Part shown: in pieces, positions 7,386-17,021 of the stretch
Numbering within the stretch: position 1 is the stretch's first letter
How the letters are laid out: each line of letters starts with the position of its first letter
DNA from: Halorussus rarus
GTDB taxonomy: Archaea; Halobacteriota; Halobacteria; Halobacteriales; Haladaptataceae
Length of the DNA stretch: 64,000 bases
Reading direction: 5' to 3'
Assembly (NCBI RefSeq): GCF_003369835.1
Contig: NZ_QPMJ01000003.1
Location: forward strand, 434,001 to 498,000
The notes under the pieces: generated by a model
Databases searched by the model: none
What the model was told of the DNA's origin: nothing
The model's input: only the letters and a program-made list of their open reading frames with translations
Made by a program: the position numbers and the translations under genes

Positions 7386-10219
7386 GCGAGCACCCGCCGC
7401 CGGTCGCCGGGGCGCCGCTCGAACCGGGGCTGGAGGCGCTCGAGACGAGCCCGGAGTTCCGCGGTCCCGTCGAGCGCCTCGACGGCCACCACTGCAACGA
7501 CCACTTCGCCCAGATCTACGAGACCGACGAGGAGCGGTTCGCCGCGGCCGTCCCGTTCGCCCGCCACGGCCTCGAGTCGGGCGAGTGCGTCATGTACGTC
7601 GTCGACGAGGGCCGCGAGGCGGAGGTCCGGGCGGCGCTCGGCCGGGGTGGCGTCGACGTCGACGCCGCGGTCGATTCCGGCGCGCTGTCGTTGCACACGC
7701 CGCGCGAGACGTACCTCCGGAACGGCTCGTTCGAGCCCGACGAGATGGTCGAGTTCTACGGCGACACCGTCGCCGCAGCCGACGCGGAGTACGAGGGGCT
7801 GCGGATCGTCGCCGAGACGTCGTGGCTCGACGGCGACCGCATCACGTACGAGCAGTTCATGGAGTACGAGGCGAAGGTCAACCGGCTGTTCGACGCCGAG
7901 AACTGCGTCGCGCTCTGCCAGTACGACCGGACCCGGTTCCCGCCCGAGTTCGTCAGGAACATCGTGCGCTCGCACCCCCACCTCATCCACGACGGCGCCG
8001 TCAGCCACAACGTCTACTACACGCCGCCCGCGGAGGTCTTCGACGACGACCCCGCCCGCGAGGTCGACCGGATGCTGGGCACGCTCCGCGAGCGGACCGA
8101 GGCGAAGGCCCAGCTCCAGCGCCGCGACCGGTTTCTCCGGGAACTCTACGAGATCGCGGCGGGTCAGGACCGCTCGTTCGAGGAGAAGCTCGACGCCCTG
8201 TTCGAGCTGGGGTGCGAAGTGTTCGACCTCAACTTCGGGTTCCTGAACCGGGTCGATTCCGCCGCCGACCGCATCAAGATCGAGTACGCCAGCGACGACC
8301 ACGAGCACTACGAGGTCGGCGGCGAACTCCCGTTGTCCGAGACCTACTGTAAGGCCGCCGTCGATATCGAGGCGGCCGCGAGCATCGCGGACCCCGCCGC
8401 GGAGGGCTACGACGACCTCTTCGTCTACGAGGAGCTCGGTGTCGACGGCTACTTCGGGACGTACATCCCGGTGGACGGCGGCGCGGACCGCACCCTCGCG
8501 TTCGTCCCCGCCCCCGACTCGGAGTCGGTGTCGGTCTCCGAGGAGGACCGGATGCACCTCGAGCTGATGGGGCAGTGGGTCGGCTACGAGCTCAACCGCC
8601 GCCAGCGCGAGCAGTTCCTCCGCGAGTGCCACGAGATTACGTCCGACCCCGACCATGGGTTCGAGGCGAAACTCGAGCGGTTGGTCGAACTGGGGTGCGA
8701 CCGATTCGGTCTCGACGCCGGCGGACTGTGTCGCGTCAACCGGGAGAGTGACTTCCTCGAAGTCGAGACGGTCATCGGCGACCACGACGTCCTCGAACCG
8801 GGGTTGCAGGCCGACCTCTCGGAGACCTACTGTCAGGTGCCCACCGCAACCGGCGCGGTGGCCGATGCCGCCGTCTCCGACCCGGACGGTGTGACCGACC
8901 CCGGCCCGTTCGAGGGCACACTCGGCTACGAGGTCTTCGGGATTCGGACGTACCTCGGCACCCATCTCGAACTCGACGGGGCACCCAACCGCACGTTCTG
9001 GCTCGTGTCGAACGAACCGCGTGACGACCCGATCACCGACGAGGAACGGACGTTCCACCGGCTGATGGGGCAATGGGTGAAATACGAACTCGAACGCCAA
9101 CAACGCGAGCAGTACCAGCGCGAACTGTACGAAATCGCGGCCGACCCCGACCGTTCCTTCGAGGCGAAACTGGACGCACTGTTCGACCTCGGGCGCGAGC
9201 GATTCGGCCTCGACGTCGGCGGCATCGCGAAGATTGACCCCGAGACCGACCTGTTCGAGGTGGAGGCGGTCCGCGGCGACCACGACCACCTCATCCCGGG
9301 CGAACGATATCCGCTGTCGGAGACGTACTGTCGACTGGTGACCGAGGACGGCGAGACCGCGGCCGTGACCGACCCCGTCGACGTGGGGTTCGAAGGCCAG
9401 CTCTGCTACGACCGGTTCGGGGTGCAGACGTACCTCGGAAACCACCTCGCGGTCGAGGGCGGGACCGACCGGACGTTCTGGTTCGCCTCGACCGAGCCGC
9501 GCGAGGCGCCGATCACCGACGAGGAGCGCACGTTCGTCCACCTGATGGGCCAGTGGGTCAAGTACGAACTGGAGCGCCGCCAGCGCGAGCGCCAGCTCGA
9601 ACGGAAGAACGACCGGCTCGAGAGCTTCGCCAGCCTGCTCGCCCACGAGCTGCGCAACCCCGTCACCATCGGCCAGATATACGGCCAGCAGCTCGAGGGC
9701 GAGGCGGACCCGGAGGCGGTCGAGTACGTCCTGGAGGCGTTCGACCGCATCGAGGACATGGTCGACGTTCTGCTGATACTCACCCGGGGCCGCGAGGCGG
9801 TCGGCGAGTGCGCCCCGGTCGACCTCGCGGCCGCGGCCCGCGACGTCTGGGAGACGGTCGAGGCGCCCGACGCCGCCCTCGACGTGGACCTCGACCGGCC
9901 GATGGAGGCCGACGAGACGTACGTCAGCCACCTGTTCCGGAACCTCCTCGAGAACTCGGTGGAGCACGGCGGGGCGGACGTCACCGTCACGGTCGGCGAC
10001 CTGGGAGACGGATTCTACGTGGCCGACGACGGCGTCGGCATCCCGGTCGAGGACCGCGAGGCGGTCTTCGACGAGGGGTACACGACCGCCGCCGACAACG
10101 GCGGCACCGGGCTCGGGCTGGCGTTCGTCCGGAAGCTCGCGGAGGTGTACGAGTGGGACGTCTCGGTGACCGAGAGCGAGTCGGGCGGCGCGCGCTTCGA
10201 GTTCCGGAACGTCGACTGA
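7382..10219 (+). CDS. Sensor histidine kinase: MEDS domain, three tandem GAF-type modules, HisKA, HATPase
   Basis: A 945-residue soluble kinase without obvious membrane segments. Residues about 30-200 form a MEDS-type sensor (HHCNDHFAQIYETDEERF at its start). Three homologous modules follow (about 245-415, 415-580, 580-745). Each opens with an (E)LYEI/CHEI-type helix, has an LSETYC motif (near 318, 479 and 645) and closes with MGQWV-YEL, so the region arose by internal triplication of a GAF-like domain. The H-box HELRNP (near 757), N-box LFRNLLENS, G1 DDGVGIP and G2 GGTGLGL complete a HisKA/HATPase core. No receiver domain or adjacent regulator gene is visible. The start is TTG preceded by a GGAGGGAG Shine-Dalgarno-like run; no ATG or GTG in frame lies upstream. 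Confidence 0.85.
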   Translation: MSEHPPPVAGAPLEPGLEALETSPEFRGPVERLDGHHCNDHFAQIYETDEERFAAAVPFARHGLESGECVMYVVDEGREAEVRAALGRGGVDVDAAVDSGALSLHTPRETYLRNGSFEPDEMVEFYGDTVAAADAEYEGLRIVAETSWLDGDRITYEQFMEYEAKVNRLFDAENCVALCQYDRTRFPPEFVRNIVRSHPHLIHDGAVSHNVYYTPPAEVFDDDPAREVDRMLGTLRERTEAKAQLQRRDRFLRELYEIAAGQDRSFEEKLDALFELGCEVFDLNFGFLNRVDSAADRIKIEYASDDHEHYEVGGELPLSETYCKAAVDIEAAASIADPAAEGYDDLFVYEELGVDGYFGTYIPVDGGADRTLAFVPAPDSESVSVSEEDRMHLELMGQWVGYELNRRQREQFLRECHEITSDPDHGFEAKLERLVELGCDRFGLDAGGLCRVNRESDFLEVETVIGDHDVLEPGLQADLSETYCQVPTATGAVADAAVSDPDGVTDPGPFEGTLGYEVFGIRTYLGTHLELDGAPNRTFWLVSNEPRDDPITDEERTFHRLMGQWVKYELERQQREQYQRELYEIAADPDRSFEAKLDALFDLGRERFGLDVGGIAKIDPETDLFEVEAVRGDHDHLIPGERYPLSETYCRLVTEDGETAAVTDPVDVGFEGQLCYDRFGVQTYLGNHLAVEGGTDRTFWFASTEPREAPITDEERTFVHLMGQWVKYELERRQRERQLERKNDRLESFASLLAHELRNPVTIGQIYGQQLEGEADPEAVEYVLEAFDRIEDMVDVLLILTRGREAVGECAPVDLAAAARDVWETVEAPDAALDVDLDRPMEADETYVSHLFRNLLENSVEHGGADVTVTVGDLGDGFYVADDGVGIPVEDREAVFDEGYTTAADNGGTGLGLAFVRKLAEVYEWDVSVTESESGGARFEFRNVD

Positions 10220-10385
10220 CGCTACCGCGCTGTAATTGTCGCCTAACGCGATAAAAATCAGTTCTCGTCGACCGGTGGCGTTGCCCGACGAGGGTCGACC
10301 CGGAACGAGCCGCCACGCCGACCGCGCTCGGCGCCCGTCCGTCGCGGCCCCAAGTCGGAACACGCCCACGCCCGTACCGGGACCA

Positions 10386-11486
10386 ATGGCACAGACTCCG
10401 GCCTACGAGGTGGTCGTCGTCGGCGGCGGCCCCGCGGGGCTCACGACCGCGCTGTACGCGACCCGACTCGGCCACCGGACCGCGCTCGTCAACCGGGAAG
10501 GCGGCCGCTACGAGTCGGTCTCGCACGTCCACAACCTGGTCGGCGTCTCCGAGGAGACCTCGGGCGGCGACGTGACCGAACTCGCCGTCGACCAGCTGGA
10601 GGAGTACGGCGCGGACTACTACCAGGACGACGTGCGGGCCATCGACCGGGTCGACCCCGACGCCGACGCGGCCGAGTTCGAGAACCGGAGCGACGACACC
10701 CGGTTCCGGGTCGACGCCGAGAGCGTCGCGCTGCGGGCCGACCGCGTGGTGCTGGCCACCGGGTTCACCGACGTGCCCCCCGAGGTCCGGAACCTCCGGG
10801 CGTTCGCCGGCCGGGGGCTCCACTACTGCCTCCACTGCGACGCCTACACGCTGGGCGACGACCCCGTGTTCGTGCTCGGTCACGACGACCACGCGGCCCG
10901 GATGGCGATGATACTGCTGAACTTCACCGACGACGTGGACCTCCTGCTCAACGACGAGGAGCCGACGTGGGGCGACGACGCGGCCGACCAGGTCCGCGAG
11001 CACCCCGTCGAGGTGGTCGACGACCGGGTCGACCACGCCTACGCCGCCGCGGACCCCGACCACGGCGGCGACGCCGAGGAGTGGCTGGGCGGCCTGGAGT
11101 TCGCCGACGGCCACACCCGGGAGTACGGCGGCGGCTTCGCGGTCTACGGCAAGGAGTTCAACAACGACCTCGCGACCGACCTGGGCTGCGAGTGCAACGA
11201 CGACGGCTCGGTCGCGGTCGACGACGACCGCGAGACCAGCGTCGACGGCGTCTACGCGGTCGGCGACCTGACCCACGGCCAGAACCAGACGCCCATCGCG
11301 CTGGGCGACGGCGCGTACGCCGGCATCGCGCTCCACAAGGACCTCCGGCAGTTCCCGGTCCCGGCCGACGACCTCGACCGGCTCGCCGACCTCGGCGTCC
11401 CGGCGATGCCCGACGACCTCCGGGCCAGGATGTGGTGCGTGCAGGGCGCCGACGAGCACGCGGGCATGACGCCGCCCGGCGAGTGA
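10386..11486 (+). CDS. FAD/NAD(P)-dependent oxidoreductase, thioredoxin-reductase-like
   Basis: A 366-residue flavoprotein. An N-terminal dinucleotide-binding motif VVVGGGPAGLTTALYA (about 9-24), a second ATGF strand (VVLATGFTDVPPEV), a CLHC pair (about 148-151) and a C-terminal FAD-binding VYAVGDLTHGQNQTPIALGDG segment follow the order of the thioredoxin reductase family. The CxxC differs from the usual CATCDG of classical TrxR, and the protein is longer than TrxR, so its electron acceptor is not certain. The ATG at 10386 follows a 166-bp spacer with a possible TATA-like GATAAAAATC (10250-10259). Confidence 0.8.
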   Translation: MAQTPAYEVVVVGGGPAGLTTALYATRLGHRTALVNREGGRYESVSHVHNLVGVSEETSGGDVTELAVDQLEEYGADYYQDDVRAIDRVDPDADAAEFENRSDDTRFRVDAESVALRADRVVLATGFTDVPPEVRNLRAFAGRGLHYCLHCDAYTLGDDPVFVLGHDDHAARMAMILLNFTDDVDLLLNDEEPTWGDDAADQVREHPVEVVDDRVDHAYAAADPDHGGDAEEWLGGLEFADGHTREYGGGFAVYGKEFNNDLATDLGCECNDDGSVAVDDDRETSVDGVYAVGDLTHGQNQTPIALGDGAYAGIALHKDLRQFPVPADDLDRLADLGVPAMPDDLRARMWCVQGADEHAGMTPPGE

Positions 11487-11538
11487 TTAGCGGGCCGGAC
11501 GAGCGCGCATCGCATCCCGGAACTCTTGTGTCTGCCGG

Positions 11539-13099
<1,561 letters not shown>

Positions 13100-13762
13100 T
13101 TAGCCGTCGAATCTGCGCCCCGCGTCTCGAAGCTCGAACTGCAGTCGTCCGTCCGAATCTTCGGACACCCACAACAGGCGGTCGACGACCGACGTCAACT
13201 CCCGCATCGTCTCCTCGTCGTGGGCCGTGTAATCGATGCCGAAGATCCCGAGACCGTCGCCGGTCCGGAGCCCCTCCGTCCGTTCGAGGAGTCGACAGAC
13301 TCGTCCGGCGGTGGCGCCCTCGATCATCGGCGTGAGCGACCGAACGACGAGGTGGCGCGTCCCGGTCGCGGGGACGACGGTGCCGGTCAGGTCCGAGAGG
13401 CCGATCACGACGCGTTCGAGGTCGTCCGCCGACGGCATGAAGACGGTGGGGACGTCCGCGTACGGCGCGGTCAGATACTGGTCCTCGGAGACAGTGTCGA
13501 CCACGGCCAGCGAGCCCACCCCCGCGGCGTCGTCGTCCCGCGTGTGCGCGAGCACGTCCTCTCGGCTTCCCGTCGTCGCCACGACGAACGCGGTTTCGTC
13601 CGGGCTTCCTACGCGGGACAGGAGGCGGAGGTCGAGCGCGTACTCCGCGGGGTCGACGGTCCCCGCGACGAGCAGCGCGGTCGGCGGCGAGAGGGCGTCG
13701 ACTACCGCTCCGAGCCGTTCGTCGAAGTCCGGTGCGCGACGCCGACGGACGTCCGCGGACAT
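13100..13762 (-). CDS. DUF7504-type haloarchaeal protein (RecA-like fold suspected)
   Basis: A 220-residue protein. Its strand-turn pattern (PPTALLVAGTVDPAEYALDL, FVVATTGSREDVLAHTR, LAVVDT, TRHLVVRSLTPMI and a C-terminal DYTAHDEETM segment) resembles the haloarchaeal DUF7504/'HTR-like' group of P-loop-related proteins. I see no Walker A lysine, so it may be catalytically inactive. It is translationally coupled to the upstream zinc-ribbon gene through a TGATG overlap (stop and start share base 13762), and GGAGAGGGG upstream of the ATG is a good Shine-Dalgarno sequence, which decides the start. Relatives are often encoded beside signalling proteins; its role here is unknown. Confidence 0.72.
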   Translation of the reverse strand: MSADVRRRRAPDFDERLGAVVDALSPPTALLVAGTVDPAEYALDLRLLSRVGSPDETAFVVATTGSREDVLAHTRDDDAAGVGSLAVVDTVSEDQYLTAPYADVPTVFMPSADDLERVVIGLSDLTGTVVPATGTRHLVVRSLTPMIEGATAGRVCRLLERTEGLRTGDGLGIFGIDYTAHDEETMRELTSVVDRLLWVSEDSDGRLQFELRDAGRRFDG

Positions 13763-13974
13763 CAGCTTCCCCTCTCCGTTCGTCGTGCCCCCCGGACCTC
13801 GGCGAGCACCGATACCGTGTCGTCGGGGTAGTATCGCGCGCTGCACGCCGGACAGTCGGCGACGGTGACGTAGTCGCGCCCCTCTATCGGAAGCAAGAGC
13901 GTGTGAGCCGGTAGCGTTCGTTCGCAGAGCGCTGTGCCGCAGTCCGCGCAGGGGAGGTCGGTTTCGGTAATCAT
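13762..13974 (-). CDS. Small zinc-ribbon protein, first gene of a two-gene operon
   Basis: A 70-residue protein with two Cys pairs, CADC (about 9-12) and CPAC (about 42-45), separated by about 30 residues, the spacing of a zinc ribbon, and an ARYYPDD segment after the second pair. The ATG at 13974 (MITETDLPCADCG) is preferred to the longer upstream frame, which is basic and low in conserved appearance. Its TGA overlaps the ATG of the DUF7504-type gene, so the two proteins are probably made together and may interact. A TATATAGG-like box near 14169-14176 is the only AT-rich element in the 290 bp upstream. Confidence 0.7.
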   Translation of the reverse strand: MITETDLPCADCGTALCERTLPAHTLLLPIEGRDYVTVADCPACSARYYPDDTVSVLAEVRGARRTERGS

Positions 13975-14262
13975 GGTGGTGGATGGCTGCCGGCCCCGTC
14001 GAGAGGTCGGCCCAGCGGCTGGCCGCCGGGCGGCGGCGGAGTCATCCGGCACGGCGCATCTCAGAGCAGTGCCATCGGACGAGGCCCCCGCGCTGGCGGC
14101 AACCCGATGGGCGAACGAAGAAAGGACGGGACGGCGTCCCTCGTACCCCCGAACATCGAAGGCGACCCCGTATATAGGTTACGCCCGCCCGCTCGGCAAC
14201 GGACGGCGGCCCGAACGCCGACTCCGGTCCAAACGTCGACGCCGGCCCGAACGCCGACCGAC

Positions 14263-15615
14263 TCACCGCTCCTGCTCGCTGACGGATTCCCGGTCCGACC
14301 CGTCGCGCCAGGCCGCCAGTTCGCGCAGTTCCTCGGCCACCGCCGACACGCCGTCGGCGTCGAGCATCCCGCGCTCGGTGACGACGCCCGACACCAGGTC
14401 GGCGGGCGTCACGTCGAAGGTCGGATTCAGCACTTCGAGGTCGGCCTCGCCGTCGTACACGGCCCCGGGGTCGCCGTCTTCGAGGTGCACCGTCTCGTCG
14501 GTCCGAACCTTGTCGCCGGCCGCGACCGCGTAGACCGGGACGCCCTCGCGGGCCGCGGCGAGCGCGGTCCCGCGGGTGCCGGTCTTGTTCACCACGCGCC
14601 CGTCCGGCAGGACCGCGTCGGCGCCGACGACCACCGCGTCGACCTCACCGGTCGCCAGCACGTGCGCCGCGGCGGCGTCGGTGTGGAGCGTGACGTCGGG
14701 TCGCTCCCCGTCCGCTCCCTCGGCGAGCGCTTCCGCCACGCCGACGCCCTCGCGGGCCGGCCGCGACTCGGCGACGGACGCCGCCGCGGCTGCGGGCAGG
14801 GCGTCGAGCACGGTGCCCGACCGCGAGAGGGTGAGCACGCGCTCGCCCCGGATCTCGTCGGCCGCGAGTTCGGCGGCTCGGTCGCCGGCCCGGTAGGCGC
14901 GCTCGATGCCATCGCGGGCGGCCCGCTCGACGGCTCCGGCGGTCCGGCCGTCGTCCGCGGCGTCGGCCATCGCGCGGTTCACCCGGTTGCCGACCGCGGC
15001 CATGCTCGGCCGGGCGTCGAGCAGTCGCTCGGCCAGGTCGGCCAACTGGGGCCAGCCGCCGGCGTTCCGCTCGGCGAAGCTGCCGGCCCGGTCGCGCAGG
15101 ACTTCGAGCGCCCGGACCGAGACGTAGGCCGACCCGTGGTCCTCGTCTTCCGCGACCTGGTCGACTGTCGGAGCCACCCGCGAGTAGGCGGCCCAGAGGT
15201 TCGGGACCGTCTCGCGCCGGAGTATCTCGGTCGGGTGGACCCACTCGGCTTCGGCGGTCTCCCAGTCGGTCTCGGCGTCGCGGCGCTCGCAGTCGAAGAG
15301 GTACGGGTGGACGACCCACCGGGTGTCGAGGTCTTCGTCCTCGAAGCTGAAGGTGACCCCCGACCGCGCCAGCGTGCAGGCGTCGAGCAGCCCGGTCTCC
15401 TCCGCTATCTCCTCGCGGGCCGCGGCGTCCTCGCGAGCGTCGGCGAGCGAGGGCTCGGAGGACGCGGTTCGTCCTCCGGCGTCCGGGTCGGCCTCGGCGT
15501 GGCCCGCGACCCCGCCCCACTGGCCGGCGTACGAGCCCACCTCGGCCGAGCGCCTGAGCAGCAGCACCTCGCCGCGGTTCCGCAGAAAGCAGGTGACGAC
15601 GCGCGTCTCGTCCAT
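14263..15615 (-). CDS. NUDIX domain fused to an eIF-2B alpha-like (ribose-1,5-bisphosphate isomerase type) domain
   Basis: A 450-residue two-domain protein. Residues about 1-150 form a NUDIX hydrolase domain: TCFLRNRGEVLLLRRS at the start and a GHAEAD...REEIAEETG NUDIX box. A linker of about 30 residues joins it to an eIF2B-alpha/beta/delta-like domain (about 160-440) with RALEVLRDRAG, VLTLSRSGTVLDAL, VVVGADAVLPDG and NKTGTRGTALAA. The NUDIX box contains an insertion between its Gly and the RE-EE helix, so hydrolase activity is not certain. eIF2B-like archaeal proteins include ribose-1,5-bisphosphate isomerases and methylthioribose-phosphate isomerases; nucleotide or sugar-phosphate metabolism is therefore more likely than translation. 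The start at 15615 (MDETRVV) leaves room for the divergent promoter. Confidence 0.82.
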   Translation of the reverse strand: MDETRVVTCFLRNRGEVLLLRRSAEVGSYAGQWGGVAGHAEADPDAGGRTASSEPSLADAREDAAAREEIAEETGLLDACTLARSGVTFSFEDEDLDTRWVVHPYLFDCERRDAETDWETAEAEWVHPTEILRRETVPNLWAAYSRVAPTVDQVAEDEDHGSAYVSVRALEVLRDRAGSFAERNAGGWPQLADLAERLLDARPSMAAVGNRVNRAMADAADDGRTAGAVERAARDGIERAYRAGDRAAELAADEIRGERVLTLSRSGTVLDALPAAAAASVAESRPAREGVGVAEALAEGADGERPDVTLHTDAAAAHVLATGEVDAVVVGADAVLPDGRVVNKTGTRGTALAAAREGVPVYAVAAGDKVRTDETVHLEDGDPGAVYDGEADLEVLNPTFDVTPADLVSGVVTERGMLDADGVSAVAEELRELAAWRDGSDRESVSEQER

Positions 15616-15748
15616 GCCGGACGCGTCGGTCCCGAGCGGCTTGAACGTCGGGTTCGACGCGAGCGCTCCGGCGGGGACGGTCGAGACGTCCTCCCCGCCG
15701 ACGTCCGATTTCCGATAGGTTCTTGCTCGGACGGGAAGGTGGCCAACC

Positions 15749-17014
15749 ATGATTCTGACTCTCCGCGTCGGAGTGCGACAGCTACGGCGGGCCGCAGGGA
15801 TTCGAGAGCTGCAGGTCGGCTTCGGCATCCTGCTGTTCGGCGGCGGCGTCGTCGCGGCGTTCCTCCTCGCGTTCCCGCAACTGACGCCGAGCACCGCTCT
15901 CCAGTTGGTCACGACCTTCGTCGCGGCCGTCGCCGGGGTCTACCTGTCGCACACGCTCGTCGTCCACCGGATTTTCAAGACCGACCGCGACAGAATCGAC
16001 GCGCCCGAGGCGGTCTGCGAACGCTACGCCGACGCCGTCGAACTGCTCGAACTGTCCGGTCTCGAGTCACTGAATCCCGCGTACGCCGGCGAACTGCCGC
16101 TCGTCGTCCACGACAGCGACGTGTTCGAGGGTCCCGACCCCTCGTTCCCGACCGAGCGCTCGGATTCGGTCTACCAGCTTCCGGCGTCGGTCTCGGCGTT
16201 CCTCGAACCGCGACGCGACGACCTCGTCGCTCGGTTCAACAGCGAGGGCAAGCACAACCGCCGCCTCGTCCGGGTCGACGCGATTCGGGGGTCGACGGTC
16301 CGCGTCTCGGAGTCGAGCTACTTCCGCACCTACTGCACGAACATCTCGCCCGACTTCACCGGCCGGAGCGACCGGAAGTCGCTGCGCGACGCGTTCGACC
16401 CGGAGCTGGTGACCGAGAGGGGTATCGTCCCGCTCTCCGAGTCGCCGTTCTCGAACACGCTCAGCGGCGGCGGGCTCGTCGTCACGACCGACGGGGCCAC
16501 GATCCTCGGCCTGAAGGCGCTCGACGCGACGGTCGGCGAACGGGAACTGGCCGACTCGTTCGGCGGCAACGTCGAGTTCCAGCGATTCGGCGACGCGAGC
16601 GTCCGCGACGAACTGGTTCGCGAGGCGACGGAGGAAGTCGCGTCGGTCACGGAGCGAGACGTCCGCGTCCTCTACGGGCTCGGGCTCGTTCGGCGGCTCG
16701 ACTGGCTCGGCCAGCCCAACCTCCACTCGCTGCTCCTCGTGGACGCACCGGCGGAGCTCGTCCACTCCGGGACCGAGCACCTGCACACGATCTCCGTCGA
16801 CCTGGGCGAGGACGTAACTGTCGACGAGGCGTCGCTGTCGGACCCCGACTTCGCGCGCGAGTTCGTGTCCGAAATCCTCGACGCCTGCGAATCCTCGCGC
16901 TACACGCCTGGAGTGACTCTCCTGACGACGCTCGAACTGTGGCTTCGACAGGCCGGCGCGACGAAGGAACGGTTGCAACCCGACCGCTCGCGGACTCCCG
17001 AGAAACGGAAGTGA
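15749..17014 (+). CDS. Membrane-anchored protein with a NUDIX-like cytosolic domain (unrecognised family)
   Basis: A 421-residue protein. Two hydrophobic segments (about 25-45 and 50-70) are separated by a very short turn, forming a hairpin anchor. The remaining 350 residues are hydrophilic. Within them, GGGLVVTTDGATILGLKAL (about 231-249) resembles the strand pair before a NUDIX box and DELVREATEEVASVTERDV (about 288-306) resembles its helix, with RE-x-EE preserved but the usual Gly replaced by Ala. I do not recognise the family, and activity is uncertain. It is divergent from a true NUDIX fusion gene, which raises the possibility of related substrates. Confidence 0.72.
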   Translation: MILTLRVGVRQLRRAAGIRELQVGFGILLFGGGVVAAFLLAFPQLTPSTALQLVTTFVAAVAGVYLSHTLVVHRIFKTDRDRIDAPEAVCERYADAVELLELSGLESLNPAYAGELPLVVHDSDVFEGPDPSFPTERSDSVYQLPASVSAFLEPRRDDLVARFNSEGKHNRRLVRVDAIRGSTVRVSESSYFRTYCTNISPDFTGRSDRKSLRDAFDPELVTERGIVPLSESPFSNTLSGGGLVVTTDGATILGLKALDATVGERELADSFGGNVEFQRFGDASVRDELVREATEEVASVTERDVRVLYGLGLVRRLDWLGQPNLHSLLLVDAPAELVHSGTEHLHTISVDLGEDVTVDEASLSDPDFAREFVSEILDACESSRYTPGVTLLTTLELWLRQAGATKERLQPDRSRTPEKRK

Positions 17015-17021
17015 CCGTGAT

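Noticed and set aside
7259-10369. A 1036-codon minus-strand frame
   Set aside because: It lies antisense to the histidine kinase and the composition is that of a reverse-complement shadow; the plus strand has all kinase motifs.
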